From Clostridia bacterium (GTDB lineage Bacteria > Bacillota > Clostridia > Clostridiales > Clostridiaceae), in the NCBI GenBank assembly GCA_009930125.1, contig RZYZ01000012.1, forward strand, positions 1 to 20,440: DNA of 20,440 nucleotides. The letters are read 5' to 3'. Shown here piece by piece: positions 13,190-20,252 of the stretch. The notes below the pieces were generated by a model that was not told the DNA's origin, did not search any database, and saw only the letters and a list, made by a program, of their open reading frames with translations. Each line of letters opens with the position of its first letter. Within the stretch, counting starts at the first letter, position 1. A program made the translations under genes and the position numbers.

Positions 13190-14458
13190 CTACGCGAACA
13201 ACAGCCAGGTAAGGATGTAACCCGTGAGTACAGCGATGAGGGTGAACGGCACGCCGATTCTTGTGAAATCCCTGGTCGTCACCGTGAAGCCCTGCTTGGT
13301 CAGAATACCGATACCTGCGATATTGGCCGAAGCTCCGATGGGGGTCAGGTTTCCTCCAAGGGTTGCCCCGATGATCAGTCCGAAATACAGCACCGTAGGG
13401 TCTCCGCCAAGAAGCGTAGCGATGCCGCCGATGACGGGAAGCATGGTGGCTGTGTAGATGATGTTGTCGATGAATGCCGAGATGAGTACGGAGAACCATA
13501 CAATGAGTGTATAGACCAGGAAGAGATTATCCCCTGAGATTCTCACAAACAGCGCGGCGATGTCTTCGATGACGCCCACAGCGGATATACCGCCAACCAC
13601 GATGAAAAGGCCCGAAAGAAGCAGCAGCGTCACATAGTCGATTTCTCTCACCGCATTCTTGATAAGCTTCTTGTCCTTATTCACCACATAGCTCTTCACA
13701 AGTCCCACCAGAAGAAGCGCCATACAGATGAGCCCGTTGATGGTTCTAGGTGTGTTCGGAATGAAGGAGGCGATGATCAGAAGAAGCACCATGGCGATCA
13801 GAAGGAAGGAAGGGAAATAATCCGTCACAACGGTTTTGTCCAGAGCCGCCACAGGCTGCTTCTCTTTTCTGAAAATCCAGAAGAGAACCAGTGTAGACAT
13901 GATGGCTCCGATCTGTACGATGAAGAACAGTCCGATCTTTCCGTTGTAGAAGAAGAAATCGAAGAAGTTCATATCAAGATGCCCCGCCAGAAGGATGGAG
14001 GTGGTATCTCCCACCAGCGTCGCTGCACCCTGCAGGTTCGATGCCACGGAAATGGCGATGATGCTTGAAATGGGGGAAACACCTAGCTTTTTGCAGATGG
14101 TCAGTGCCACAGGAGCCACCATGAGCACCGTGGCCACATTATCCACAAAGGCGGAGATGATTCCTGCAAAAAGAGAAAGTGAAACAATGGCCCACATGAC
14201 ATTAGGCGTTTTTTCGATGATGATGTCCGCAAGAAGCGATGGCATCTTGGAATCAATGAAAAGCGATACCAGTCCCATGGTTCCCGCAATCATGAAGATG
14301 ACGTTCCAGTCGATGGTGGTGAGCACTTCCCTTACTGGAATGATTCCCAGCACCACAAACAGTGTAGCAGAAGTCACCGCGATTTTCGCTCTGTGCCTTG
14401 GCAGGGTCAGAAGCAGTACATAAGTCAGAATGAAGATGATGATGGCTGCAATTTTCAT
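13190..14458 (-). CDS. Ion transporter (IT) superfamily permease, ArsB/NhaD/P-protein type; candidate Mn2+ exporter
   Basis: A 422-aa polytopic membrane protein of the CitMHS/ArsB/NhaD-like fold: two repeats, each with a conserved re-entrant element. Repeat 1 has SAFVDNVATVLM (residues 102-113) and AATLVGDTTSILLAG, where better-known relatives carry GDPPN; repeat 2 has SAFIDNIIYTATMLPVI and GNLTPIGASANIAG. About 11-12 helices. Relatives move arsenite, Na+/H+, or organic anions. What sets this gene apart is its leader: it lies behind a yybP-ykoY Mn2+ riboswitch plus terminator, so it should be made when Mn2+ is high, which suggests a role in manganese efflux (inference). No arsR, arsC or other ars gene is near, so an arsenite role is not favoured. 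AAGGAG is 6-7 nt before ATG 14458. Single-gene unit, stopped by the 13090-13124 terminator. Confidence 0.88.
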   Translation of the reverse strand: MKIAAIIIFILTYVLLLTLPRHRAKIAVTSATLFVVLGIIPVREVLTTIDWNVIFMIAGTMGLVSLFIDSKMPSLLADIIIEKTPNVMWAIVSLSLFAGIISAFVDNVATVLMVAPVALTICKKLGVSPISSIIAISVASNLQGAATLVGDTTSILLAGHLDMNFFDFFFYNGKIGLFFIVQIGAIMSTLVLFWIFRKEKQPVAALDKTVVTDYFPSFLLIAMVLLLIIASFIPNTPRTINGLICMALLLVGLVKSYVVNKDKKLIKNAVREIDYVTLLLLSGLFIVVGGISAVGVIEDIAALFVRISGDNLFLVYTLIVWFSVLISAFIDNIIYTATMLPVIGGIATLLGGDPTVLYFGLIIGATLGGNLTPIGASANIAGIGILTKQGFTVTTRDFTRIGVPFTLIAVLTGYILTWLLFA

Positions 14459-14518
14459 GTTGTTCTCCTTATCAGTAGTATATTTTAAAGATGACCACAG
14501 TTTCCTGATTCAAGACAT

Positions 14519-14557
14519 AAAAAAAGACTCTTCACCAAAAAACTCTGGTAAAAGTCT
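14519..14557 (-). terminator. Riboswitch-controlled intrinsic terminator
   Basis: AGACTTTTACC (14557-14547) pairs with GGTGAAGAGTCT (14536-14525) with one bulge, followed by seven T (14525-14519). It lies 60 nt before the permease ATG and shares its 5' arm with the aptamer. Confidence 0.88.
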
Positions 14558-14659
14558 CGCTTTCATAACCTGATTGGACAACCGGATTTTCATCGTAATT
14601 GACGACCGTCCACACTCTTTATCCGATCTCTGATAAAGAGAAGCTACTCCCTAATACTC
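14547..14659 (-). ncRNA. yybP-ykoY manganese riboswitch (aptamer)
   Basis: Minus-strand leader of the permease contains, in order, the conserved blocks of this class: GGGAGTAGC (14651-14643); a hairpin CTCTTTATC/GATAAAGAG (14640-14632 with 14623-14615); GGTCGTCAATTACGATG (14607-14591); CCGGTTGTCC (14585-14576), pairing back to GGACGG; and AAAGCGAGACTTTTACC (14563-14547). The order and spacing match the Lactococcus-type aptamer as I remember it. The last block is also the 5' arm of a terminator, so ligand binding to the aptamer should prevent termination: an ON switch for Mn2+. The closing P1 helix is imperfect by eye. Confidence 0.9.
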
Positions 14660-14663
14660 ACCT

Positions 14664-14692
14664 ATTTTACTTCTATTCTGAGCGAAAAACAA
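14664..14692 (-). promoter_or_regulatory. Promoter of the riboswitch-permease unit
   Basis: TTGTTT (14692-14687), 17-bp spacer, TAAAAT (14669-14664), placing the transcript start a few bases before the GGGAGTAGC block. The -35 overlaps the T-run of the upstream cytochrome terminator. Confidence 0.65.
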
Positions 14693-14716
14693 GCATTGTT
14701 ATTTTCATGACAATGC
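14685..14716 (-). terminator. Terminator of the small cytochrome-like gene
   Basis: GCATTGT (14716-14710), 10-nt loop, ACAATGC (14699-14693), then TTGTTTTT. The tail doubles as the -35 region of the next promoter. Confidence 0.65.
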
Positions 14717-14767
14717 CTGATTTCTGCATATTCTGTTCTCGAGATGAAAATGGCGTCTTCCTGTCAT

Positions 14768-15193
14768 CTAGAAATTATAGGTCTGATACACATAGATGAG
14801 ATGATAGGTGATGGCGAGAAAAAGAAGAACGGCAATGGTTCTGTGCGCCTTGATCCAGAGCCCTTTTCTGGTCTTCTTGTAGGCGCCGTAGCCGCCGAGA
14901 AACGCCTGCAGAATCATCAGTCCTGCTGCAATGGCTCCGCTCACCACAAATCCCCAGCGATTATACTGGATGTAGAAGTGAACAAGAATCCCCACGATGG
15001 TAATGATTCCGAAAAGCTTGTGATACTTCACTATGAAAGATAGAAGTGCCTGCCAGGGACCCTTCAGAGTCTCATTTTTTCTGATGGACTTCCCCCACTT
15101 CTTGTTCACGGCTTTCATGATGTAGTTCATGATGGTCAGTACATAAGCGATGACGATGACCCATCCGAAAAATGCGCCCACTGTTGCATTCAT
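14768..15193 (-). CDS. Small four-helix membrane protein, probable di-heme b-type cytochrome
   Basis: From ATG 15193 (AAGGAG at 15208-15203, 9 nt away; an in-frame ATG at 15235 lacks such a site) the protein is 141 aa with four hydrophobic segments at about 4-27, 50-76, 80-104 and 115-137. Helix 2 holds His58 and His72 and helix 4 holds His117 and His131. Both pairs are spaced H-x13-H, the spacing used in cytochrome b-type proteins to hold two hemes on opposite sides of a membrane. I infer a di-heme b cytochrome that passes electrons across the membrane; no partner dehydrogenase or reductase gene is adjacent. Helices 1 and 2 are joined by a basic loop (KKWGKSIRKNETLKG). I cannot place it in a named family with confidence; alternatives are a b561-like protein or a membrane protein that binds no heme. 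Own promoter and terminator. Confidence 0.75.
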   Translation of the reverse strand: MNATVGAFFGWVIVIAYVLTIMNYIMKAVNKKWGKSIRKNETLKGPWQALLSFIVKYHKLFGIITIVGILVHFYIQYNRWGFVVSGAIAAGLMILQAFLGGYGAYKKTRKGLWIKAHRTIAVLLFLAITYHLIYVYQTYNF

Positions 15194-15230
15194 ATATTCC
15201 CACTCCTTTCCTGGTATTCTAATTATATTC

Positions 15231-15239
15231 ATCATACCA
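15231..15239 (-). promoter_or_regulatory. Candidate extended -10 promoter of the cytochrome-like gene
   Basis: TGGTATGAT on the minus strand, 38 nt before ATG 15193; a TATAAT (15227-15222) just downstream is an alternative. TTGCGC lies 15 bp upstream. Confidence 0.4.
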
Positions 15240-15276
15240 TCTATCTGGTTGGCGCAATATTCTTCAGGAGAAAATT

Positions 15277-15294
15277 AACAAAAAAGTTTTTGTT
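15277..15294. repeat. Short perfect inverted repeat in a divergent promoter region
   Basis: AACAAAAA-AG-TTTTTGTT sits between the divergent cytochrome-like and phosphofructokinase promoters. It could be an operator or simply an A/T-rich palindrome. Confidence 0.4.
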
Positions 15295-15312
15295 TCCTGT
15301 CATCTATTCTAT

Positions 15313-15341
15313 TTGGTGGAGTGAATATGATATGATATAAG
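15313..15341 (+). promoter_or_regulatory. Promoter of the PPi-phosphofructokinase gene
   Basis: TTGGTG (15313-15318), 17-bp spacer, TATAAG (15336-15341), with TG at 15333-15334 forming an extended -10; 37 nt before ATG. Confidence 0.65.
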
Positions 15342-15378
15342 AAAATTCAAAATATTCACCTGGAAAGAAGGGATTGCA

Positions 15379-16593
15379 ATGAAACTGGAAGGTAAAGTGG
15401 TGGTAGCCCAGGGCGGCGGACCCACTGCTGTCATCAACGAATCACTGGTGGGCGTCGTGCTGGAGTCTCGTAAATTCCCTCAGATCACCAAGGTCTATGG
15501 CGCGATCAATGGCGTCCGTGGAATCGTGAACGAGGATTTTCTGGACCTGACGCAGGAAACCACCAATAATCTGGAACGCGTCGCTGTGACTCCGTCCTCA
15601 GCACTTTTCTCCACCAGAGACAAACCGGACAAAGCCTACTGTCAGGAAATCTTCAAGGTGTTCAAAGCTCATGACGTACGCTACTTCTTCTACATCGGAG
15701 GCAATGATTCCGCCGATACCGTGAGAATCGTCAACGAAGAGGCTGAGCGCTCCAACTATGAATTCAGAGCCATCCATATTCCCAAAACCATCGACAACGA
15801 CCTGATGCTGAACGACCACACACCCGGATACGGGTCTGCCGCGAAATTCGTGGCCCAGAGCTTCATCGGCCTGAATCTGGATAACAGAGCGCTGCCTGGT
15901 GTCCACATCGGTGTCGTCATGGGCAGAAATTCAGGTTTTCTCACTGCAGCCTCCTCCATCGCCCAGAAATATCCCGATGATGGACCGCATCTCATTTACC
16001 TCCCCGAGCGTTCCTTCAAGATCGATACGTTTCTCAGCGATGTGAAGCGAATCTATGATCAGCACGGCAGGTGCGTCGTAGCTCTCTCTGAAGGCATCAG
16101 AGATGTAGAGGGTGTACCCATCATCGAAAGACTGGGTACAAGAGAAAAGGATTCCCACGGGAATGTTTCTCTTTCGGGAACCGGTGCTCTGGGTGATCTT
16201 CTCACCAGAGAAGTCAAAGACAAACTGAAGATCGGAAGAGTCAGAAGCGATACCTTCGGCTATCTTCAGCGTTCCTTCCTGGGATGCGTATCGGATGTGG
16301 ACCAGCGGGAAGCCAGAGAAGTGGGTGAAAAGGCTGCACAGTTCGCCATCTGGCAGAATGTGGACGGCTCCATCACCATTCACCGCACTGGATACTACTC
16401 TGTGGACTACAAACTGAGCAGCCTCAAGGAAGTGGCCGCCAGGACCAAGCTCATGCCTGATGCGTTCATAAACGCAGAGGCCAATAATGTCACGGAAGCT
16501 TTCAAATACTATCTGACGCCCCTTCTCGGTTCCAATATGCCCTCCGCTTCCATGCTGAGAGCCCCAAGGGCTGAAAAGCTGCTGCAGAAATAA
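15379..16593 (+). CDS. pfp: Pyrophosphate-dependent phosphofructokinase (diphosphate--fructose-6-phosphate 1-phosphotransferase)
   Basis: A 404-aa cytoplasmic glycolytic enzyme converting fructose 6-phosphate to fructose 1,6-bisphosphate, reversibly, with PPi as phosphate donor. Motifs: N-terminal AQGGGPTAVIN (10-20), GGND (107-110) in place of the GGDG of ATP enzymes, PKTIDND (135-141) with Lys136 and catalytic Asp139, PGYGSAAKF, and MGRNSGFLTAASS. An acidic residue at the fourth position of GGND and Lys in PKTIDND are the two marks that separate PPi-dependent from ATP-dependent enzymes. Length fits the about 400-aa PPi group rather than the about 320-aa bacterial PfkA. AGAAGGGA precedes ATG 15379. 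It is a single-gene unit; PPi dependence suggests an energy-saving glycolysis, common in anaerobes. Donor specificity is predicted, not shown. Confidence 0.92.
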   Translation: MKLEGKVVVAQGGGPTAVINESLVGVVLESRKFPQITKVYGAINGVRGIVNEDFLDLTQETTNNLERVAVTPSSALFSTRDKPDKAYCQEIFKVFKAHDVRYFFYIGGNDSADTVRIVNEEAERSNYEFRAIHIPKTIDNDLMLNDHTPGYGSAAKFVAQSFIGLNLDNRALPGVHIGVVMGRNSGFLTAASSIAQKYPDDGPHLIYLPERSFKIDTFLSDVKRIYDQHGRCVVALSEGIRDVEGVPIIERLGTREKDSHGNVSLSGTGALGDLLTREVKDKLKIGRVRSDTFGYLQRSFLGCVSDVDQREAREVGEKAAQFAIWQNVDGSITIHRTGYYSVDYKLSSLKEVAARTKLMPDAFINAEANNVTEAFKYYLTPLLGSNMPSASMLRAPRAEKLLQK

Positions 16594-16607
16594 TCAGAAA
16601 CATGTTA

Positions 16608-16652
16608 AAGGACCAGCAGCCGCTTCACTATGCTGAAGCGCTGCTGGTCCTT
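16608..16652. terminator. Hairpin between pfp and cadA (convergent)
   Basis: AAGGACCAGCAG (16608-16619) pairs with CTGCTGGTCCTT (16641-16652), extended by CGCTTCA/TGAAGCG inside: 19 bp with one bulge. T-runs are short on both strands (TTATT, TTTAA). Confidence 0.75.
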
Positions 16653-16664
16653 ATTGACTGATTC

Positions 16665-19016
16665 TTAAAGATGATCCGTATTCATGACCCGCATGGCATT
16701 GATCACCGCTATGACAGTGACCCCCACATCTGCAAAGACCGCCTCCCACATGGTAGCAATACCGAATGCGCCCAGAAGAAGGAAGATGCCCTTCACGCCC
16801 AGGGCAAAGAAGATATTCTGCCACACGATGGTTCTGGTTCGCCTAGCGATCTTCAGCGCAGTTCCGATCCTTTTCGGCTCATCGGTCATCAGCACCACAT
16901 CCGCAGCTTCTATGGCTGCATCAGAGCCCAGAGCACCCATGGCGATGCCGATGTCTGCCCTTGCGAGAACCGGTGCATCATTGATCCCGTCACCTACAAA
17001 GACGATTTTCCCTTTGCTTCCCGCCTGTTCCTGAAGCTCTTCAAGCTTTGACACCTTGTCCTGAGGCAGAAGTTCTGAATAGACTTCATCCACTCCCAGG
17101 ATCTCTCCGATCTTCTCTCCCACTGCCTTCAGGTCTCCTGTGAGCATGATGATCTTCCGGATGCCCTGGGCTTTCAGAGAAGCGATGGCTTCTCTGGCAT
17201 CACTTTTGATTTCATCGGAAATGATCAGATGACCGGCATAGTTCCCATTGACCGCCACGTAGATGATGGTTCCGATGGAGTCCACTTCCTTGAATGGGAT
17301 ATGCTCTCTTTCCATGAGCCTGCGGCTGCCCGCAAGAATGACCCCGCCATCGAGCCTGCAGGAAACGCCATGTCCGGCGATTTCCTCATAGCTTTCGACT
17401 CTGCTCTTCTTTATGTCCTTTCCAAAGGCTTTCAGTACGGATTCTGCTATGGGATGGCTGGAAAAGCTCTCCGCATAGGCAGCCGCTTCAAGAAGGGTTT
17501 CTTCCGTGAAGTCTTCTTCCGCCTTCAGCTCCGTCAGTTCAAATCTGCCCTTTGTGAGGGTCCCGGTCTTGTCGAAGACCACGGTATCCACTTCGTTCAG
17601 AGCCTCCAGATAGTTTCCGCCTTTGATGAGAATTCCCTTCCGGGAAGCCCCTCCGATGCCGCCGAAGAATCCCAGCGGGATGGAAACCACCAGCGCGCAG
17701 GGACAGCTGATCACAAGAAACACCAGCGCACGATAGATCCACTCTGAAAAGGCATCCCCTGTCAGAACAGGCGGAATCAGAGCAATCAGCAGCGCTGAAA
17801 TCACCACGAAAGGCGTGTAGTATCTTGCGAACTTGGTGATGAAGTTTTCCGTCGGTGCTTTCTTGGAGGAGGCGTTTTCCACCAGTTCCAGAATCTTCGA
17901 TACGGTGGATTCGCCGTAGGAAGTGGTTACACGGACTTTCAGAAGACCGTTTCTATTGATGAACCCCGCCAGCACTTCACTGGATTCTCTGACGTCTCGC
18001 GGCATGGATTCTCCTGTCAGAGCTGACGTATCCATGGCGGAAGCGCCTTCTACGACGACGCCGTCCAGCGGCACCTTCTCTCCGGGCTTCACCAGAATCA
18101 CATCGCCGATGCGCACTTCTTCCGGAGAGACCTTCACCGTCTCTTCTCCACGGATGACGTTGGCGTAGTCGGGCCTGATGTTCATGAGCTCGCCGATGCT
18201 CTTTCTTGATTTCTCCACAGCCACTGCCTGGAAGAGTTCTCCCACCTGATAGAAGAGCATCACCGCCACGCCTTCAGGAAACTCTCCAATGAGTATGGCG
18301 CCGATGGTGGCGATGGACATGAGAAAGTTCTCATCAAAGACCTGTCCTCTGGCAATATTTCTTCCTGCACGAAGAAGAATCTCTCCACCCACCAGCACAT
18401 AGGAGCTGACAAAGAGAAGGGTCTGCAAAGGTCCGCCCTCTGGCATGAACACGGCGATGAGAAGAAGAAGGCTACTAACACCGATCTTTGTGATGGCTTC
18501 CTTGTGATTCTCCCATAAGGATGCTGCACTCACCTTCTTCTCCACGCTGTCATTTTTCATGGGCACAAGCAGTGTATCCCCTTCAATTTCCGTGACGATG
18601 CTTCGGATCTTCTCCACCTCTGAGGTGGAAAGGTGTCCTTCTCTGGATTTCACCTTCATCTTTTTCGTCACGAAATCAATGGATACTTCCTCTATGCCAT
18701 CGATCTTTCCGATACGCTCTTCCATTTTCAATGCGCAGCTGGCGCATCCCAGTCCTTCCAGAAGAAAGGCTTCCGAAGAGGACTTATCTTTGTCTCTTAC
18801 TTCAATATCCGGCTCATGGCTGTGTATGATTCCTGTGACTTTTCCCAGAAGCTCTTCTTCTCTATGGGCAGCATCATACTCCAGTGTCAGGGTTTTCGTG
18901 ACGAAATTCACTCTGGCAGTGACACCTTCAATGGCACTGGTTTCCGTCTCGATCTTGGCTGAGCAGTTGGCACAGGAAAGTCCTTCCAGTACCAGCTCCT
19001 TTTTCTTACGTTCCAT
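16665..19016 (-). CDS. cadA: Zn2+/Cd2+/Pb2+-type P1B-ATPase exporter
   Basis: A 783-aa metal-exporting P-type ATPase of the inner membrane. Two N-terminal heavy-metal-associated domains: GLSCANC (Cys15, Cys18) and GLGCASC (Cys91, Cys94). Then the catalytic core: TGES (334-337, dephosphorylation), CPC in the metal-binding helix (438-440), DKTGT with phosphorylated Asp482, the His-Pro motif SSHP (521-522), MLTGD, and GDGIND (675-680). In the last two helices Lys742 and Asp763, 21 residues apart, match the Lys/Asp pair that marks the Zn/Cd/Pb (ZntA/CadA) group rather than copper pumps. Lies 13 nt after an ArsR-family CadC-like gene, so it is expressed as cadC-cadA under metal-responsive repression. 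GAG-rich site precedes ATG 19016. Complete. Confidence 0.96.
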   Translation of the reverse strand: MERKKKELVLEGLSCANCSAKIETETSAIEGVTARVNFVTKTLTLEYDAAHREEELLGKVTGIIHSHEPDIEVRDKDKSSSEAFLLEGLGCASCALKMEERIGKIDGIEEVSIDFVTKKMKVKSREGHLSTSEVEKIRSIVTEIEGDTLLVPMKNDSVEKKVSAASLWENHKEAITKIGVSSLLLLIAVFMPEGGPLQTLLFVSSYVLVGGEILLRAGRNIARGQVFDENFLMSIATIGAILIGEFPEGVAVMLFYQVGELFQAVAVEKSRKSIGELMNIRPDYANVIRGEETVKVSPEEVRIGDVILVKPGEKVPLDGVVVEGASAMDTSALTGESMPRDVRESSEVLAGFINRNGLLKVRVTTSYGESTVSKILELVENASSKKAPTENFITKFARYYTPFVVISALLIALIPPVLTGDAFSEWIYRALVFLVISCPCALVVSIPLGFFGGIGGASRKGILIKGGNYLEALNEVDTVVFDKTGTLTKGRFELTELKAEEDFTEETLLEAAAYAESFSSHPIAESVLKAFGKDIKKSRVESYEEIAGHGVSCRLDGGVILAGSRRLMEREHIPFKEVDSIGTIIYVAVNGNYAGHLIISDEIKSDAREAIASLKAQGIRKIIMLTGDLKAVGEKIGEILGVDEVYSELLPQDKVSKLEELQEQAGSKGKIVFVGDGINDAPVLARADIGIAMGALGSDAAIEAADVVLMTDEPKRIGTALKIARRTRTIVWQNIFFALGVKGIFLLLGAFGIATMWEAVFADVGVTVIAVINAMRVMNTDHL

Positions 19017-19029
19017 CTATTCTTCACTC

Positions 19030-19398
19030 CTAATTCTCACTTACATGCTCCATACCCTGATCAAAGATGGTTCTCACATGATCATCCGCAAGGCTGTAGT
19101 ATACGATTTTTCCTTCTCTTCTATTCTTCACAAGCTTCGCCTGCTTCAGCACTCTCAGCTGATGGGATATGGCCGACTGGGTCATGTTCAGTGCAAAGGC
19201 GATGTCGCAGGTGCACATTTCATGGGTATCCAGTGCCCAGAGTATCTTCACTCTGGTGGAGTCTCCAAAGACCTTGAAGAGCTCTGAAAGCTCCAGGAGC
19301 TGCTCCTCATCGGGCATTTTCTCCTTCACCAGCTCCATGACATCTTCATGGATCACATCACAGTCACATCGCTCGATGGGTGCTTTGATACTGCGCAT
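19030..19398 (-). CDS. cadC: CadC-like ArsR/SmtB-family metal-responsive repressor
   Basis: A 122-aa winged-helix repressor that leaves DNA when metal binds. From ATG 19398: N-terminal arm with Cys11 and Cys13 (CDC), helices ELFKVFGDSTRVKILWAL, CTC (Cys62, Cys64), and the DNA-reading helix TQSAISHQLRVLKQA; then a wing RREGKIVYYSL. The cysteines match the alpha3N Cd/Pb site of CadC. At the C-terminus Asp105-x-His107 and His118-x2-Glu121 have the spacing of the alpha5 zinc site known in CadC, so both sites seem intact. GAGGTG (19410-19405) is about 8 nt before ATG 19398; the in-frame GTG at 19407 overlaps it. First gene of the operon with the P1B-ATPase, with a consensus promoter and an inverted repeat upstream that is its likely operator. 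Confidence 0.95.
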   Translation of the reverse strand: MRSIKAPIERCDCDVIHEDVMELVKEKMPDEEQLLELSELFKVFGDSTRVKILWALDTHEMCTCDIAFALNMTQSAISHQLRVLKQAKLVKNRREGKIVYYSLADDHVRTIFDQGMEHVSEN

Positions 19399-19425
19399 GG
19401 ATTTCACCTCTTTCCTAACGATTTA

Positions 19426-19449
19426 ACGATTGAACAATCATTCAATCGT
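19426..19449 (-). promoter_or_regulatory. Likely CadC operator
   Basis: Inverted repeat ACGATTGAA (19426-19434) and TTCAATCGT (19441-19449) with a 6-bp centre. The core TGAACA...TTCA resembles ArsR/SmtB-family operators. It covers the expected transcription start just past the -10 at 19462-19457, so binding would block initiation. Confidence 0.75.
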
Positions 19450-19456
19450 CATTCAG

Positions 19457-19486
19457 ATTATATCCTGATTTCCCTCTCCCTGTCAA
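19457..19486 (-). promoter_or_regulatory. Strong promoter of cadC-cadA
   Basis: TTGACA (19486-19481), 18-bp spacer, TATAAT (19462-19457) on the minus strand: both hexamers are perfect consensus. Confidence 0.9.
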
Positions 19487-19495
19487 CGGTCCCTA

Positions 19496-19504
19496 TGATA
19501 TAAT
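19496..19504 (+). promoter_or_regulatory. Extended -10 promoter of the BusR-like gene
   Basis: TGATATAAT, perfect TGnTATAAT, 33 nt before ATG 19537. Its -35 region falls on the -35 of the divergent cad promoter, so the two may compete for polymerase. Confidence 0.6.
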
Positions 19505-19536
19505 AGGGATAAGAACTATAGTCGGGAGTGTTGAAT

Positions 19537-20172
19537 ATGGATAAAGACCCACGTGTTAAAATCCCAAGATATAAACAGATCGCACTGGACATCGCCTCCA
19601 GAATCGCCAACGGAGAATTCAAGGAAGGCTCTAAGATCTTCGGCAGAAGCTCCATGGCAGGAGAATACAATGTATCTCCTGAAACCATCCGAAGAGCCAT
19701 CATCCTGCTGGAGGATATGGAAGTGGTGCAGGCCACCCTTGGCAGCGGCGTACTCATAAAATCCAGAAAAAATGCCCATAAATACATGGAAAGCAACCAG
19801 AGCAAGGAGAGCATCTCCTCTCTTCGGGAAGAGGTTCTGGATCTTCTTTCCAAAAAGAACGACATCGAAAAGGAGATCATGGAAATCATCGACAAGATCA
19901 TCGACTATTCCGAGAGACTCAAGAACACCAATCCCATGAATCCTGTGGAGATTCCCCTCAGTGATGACTCCCATCTCATCGGAAAAACCATATCTGAAAG
20001 CAAATTCTGGCAGAAGACCGGCGCCACCATCATCGGTATCCGCAGAGGGAAGGAACTGATCTTAACGCCCGGACCCCAGCTTTACTTCATCCGAAACGAC
20101 AAGATTCTGGTGGTTGGAGATCCGGAAATCATCGAGAAGGCCAAAGACTATATGGAAAACGAAGAAATCTGA
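19537..20172 (+). CDS. BusR-like GntR/RCK_C transcriptional regulator (predicted c-di-AMP sensor)
   Basis: A 211-aa DNA-binding regulator. Residues about 10-76 are a GntR-type winged helix (RYKQIALDIASRI, FGRSSMAGEYNVSPETIRRAI, GSGVLI); about 88-130 form a charged coiled coil; about 137-206 are an RCK_C (TrkA-C) domain (LIGKTISESKFWQKTGATII, IRRGKELI, PGPQLYFIRNDKILVVG). This three-part layout and length match BusR, which binds c-di-AMP through RCK_C and represses an osmolyte transporter. c-di-AMP sensing and osmotic control are inferred from the family. ATG 19537 is chosen since GGGAG (19524-19528) is 8 nt upstream; the in-frame GTG 19528 overlaps it. No osmolyte or potassium transporter is adjacent, so the target is elsewhere. 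Divergent from cadC with overlapping promoter regions. Confidence 0.88.
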   Translation: MDKDPRVKIPRYKQIALDIASRIANGEFKEGSKIFGRSSMAGEYNVSPETIRRAIILLEDMEVVQATLGSGVLIKSRKNAHKYMESNQSKESISSLREEVLDLLSKKNDIEKEIMEIIDKIIDYSERLKNTNPMNPVEIPLSDDSHLIGKTISESKFWQKTGATIIGIRRGKELILTPGPQLYFIRNDKILVVGDPEIIEKAKDYMENEEI

Positions 20173-20180
20173 TGAAAACG

Positions 20181-20212
20181 AAAAGAGAAGGCGCAAACCT
20201 TCTCTTTTCTTA
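20181..20212. terminator. Terminator after the BusR-like gene
   Basis: AAAAGAGAAGG (20181-20191), loop CGCAAA, CCTTCTCTTTT (20198-20208), then CTTAT. On the minus strand the stem ends in CTCTTTTCGTTTTC, so it may also stop the convergent hydrolase gene. Confidence 0.8.
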
Positions 20213-20252
20213 TGCCTTATTCCTCAAAAGAGGCGTTCTCTGACTCAAAATC

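Noticed and set aside
13190..14458. Arsenite efflux pump (arsB) as the name of the permease.
   Set aside because: No arsR, arsC or ars operator nearby, and the leader is a manganese riboswitch; fold similarity alone does not fix the substrate.
18559..19287. A 242-codon open frame on the plus strand across the start of cadA and cadC.
   Set aside because: Antisense to two genes with unmistakable family motifs; its translation is Ser/Arg-rich, has no family features and no ribosome binding site.
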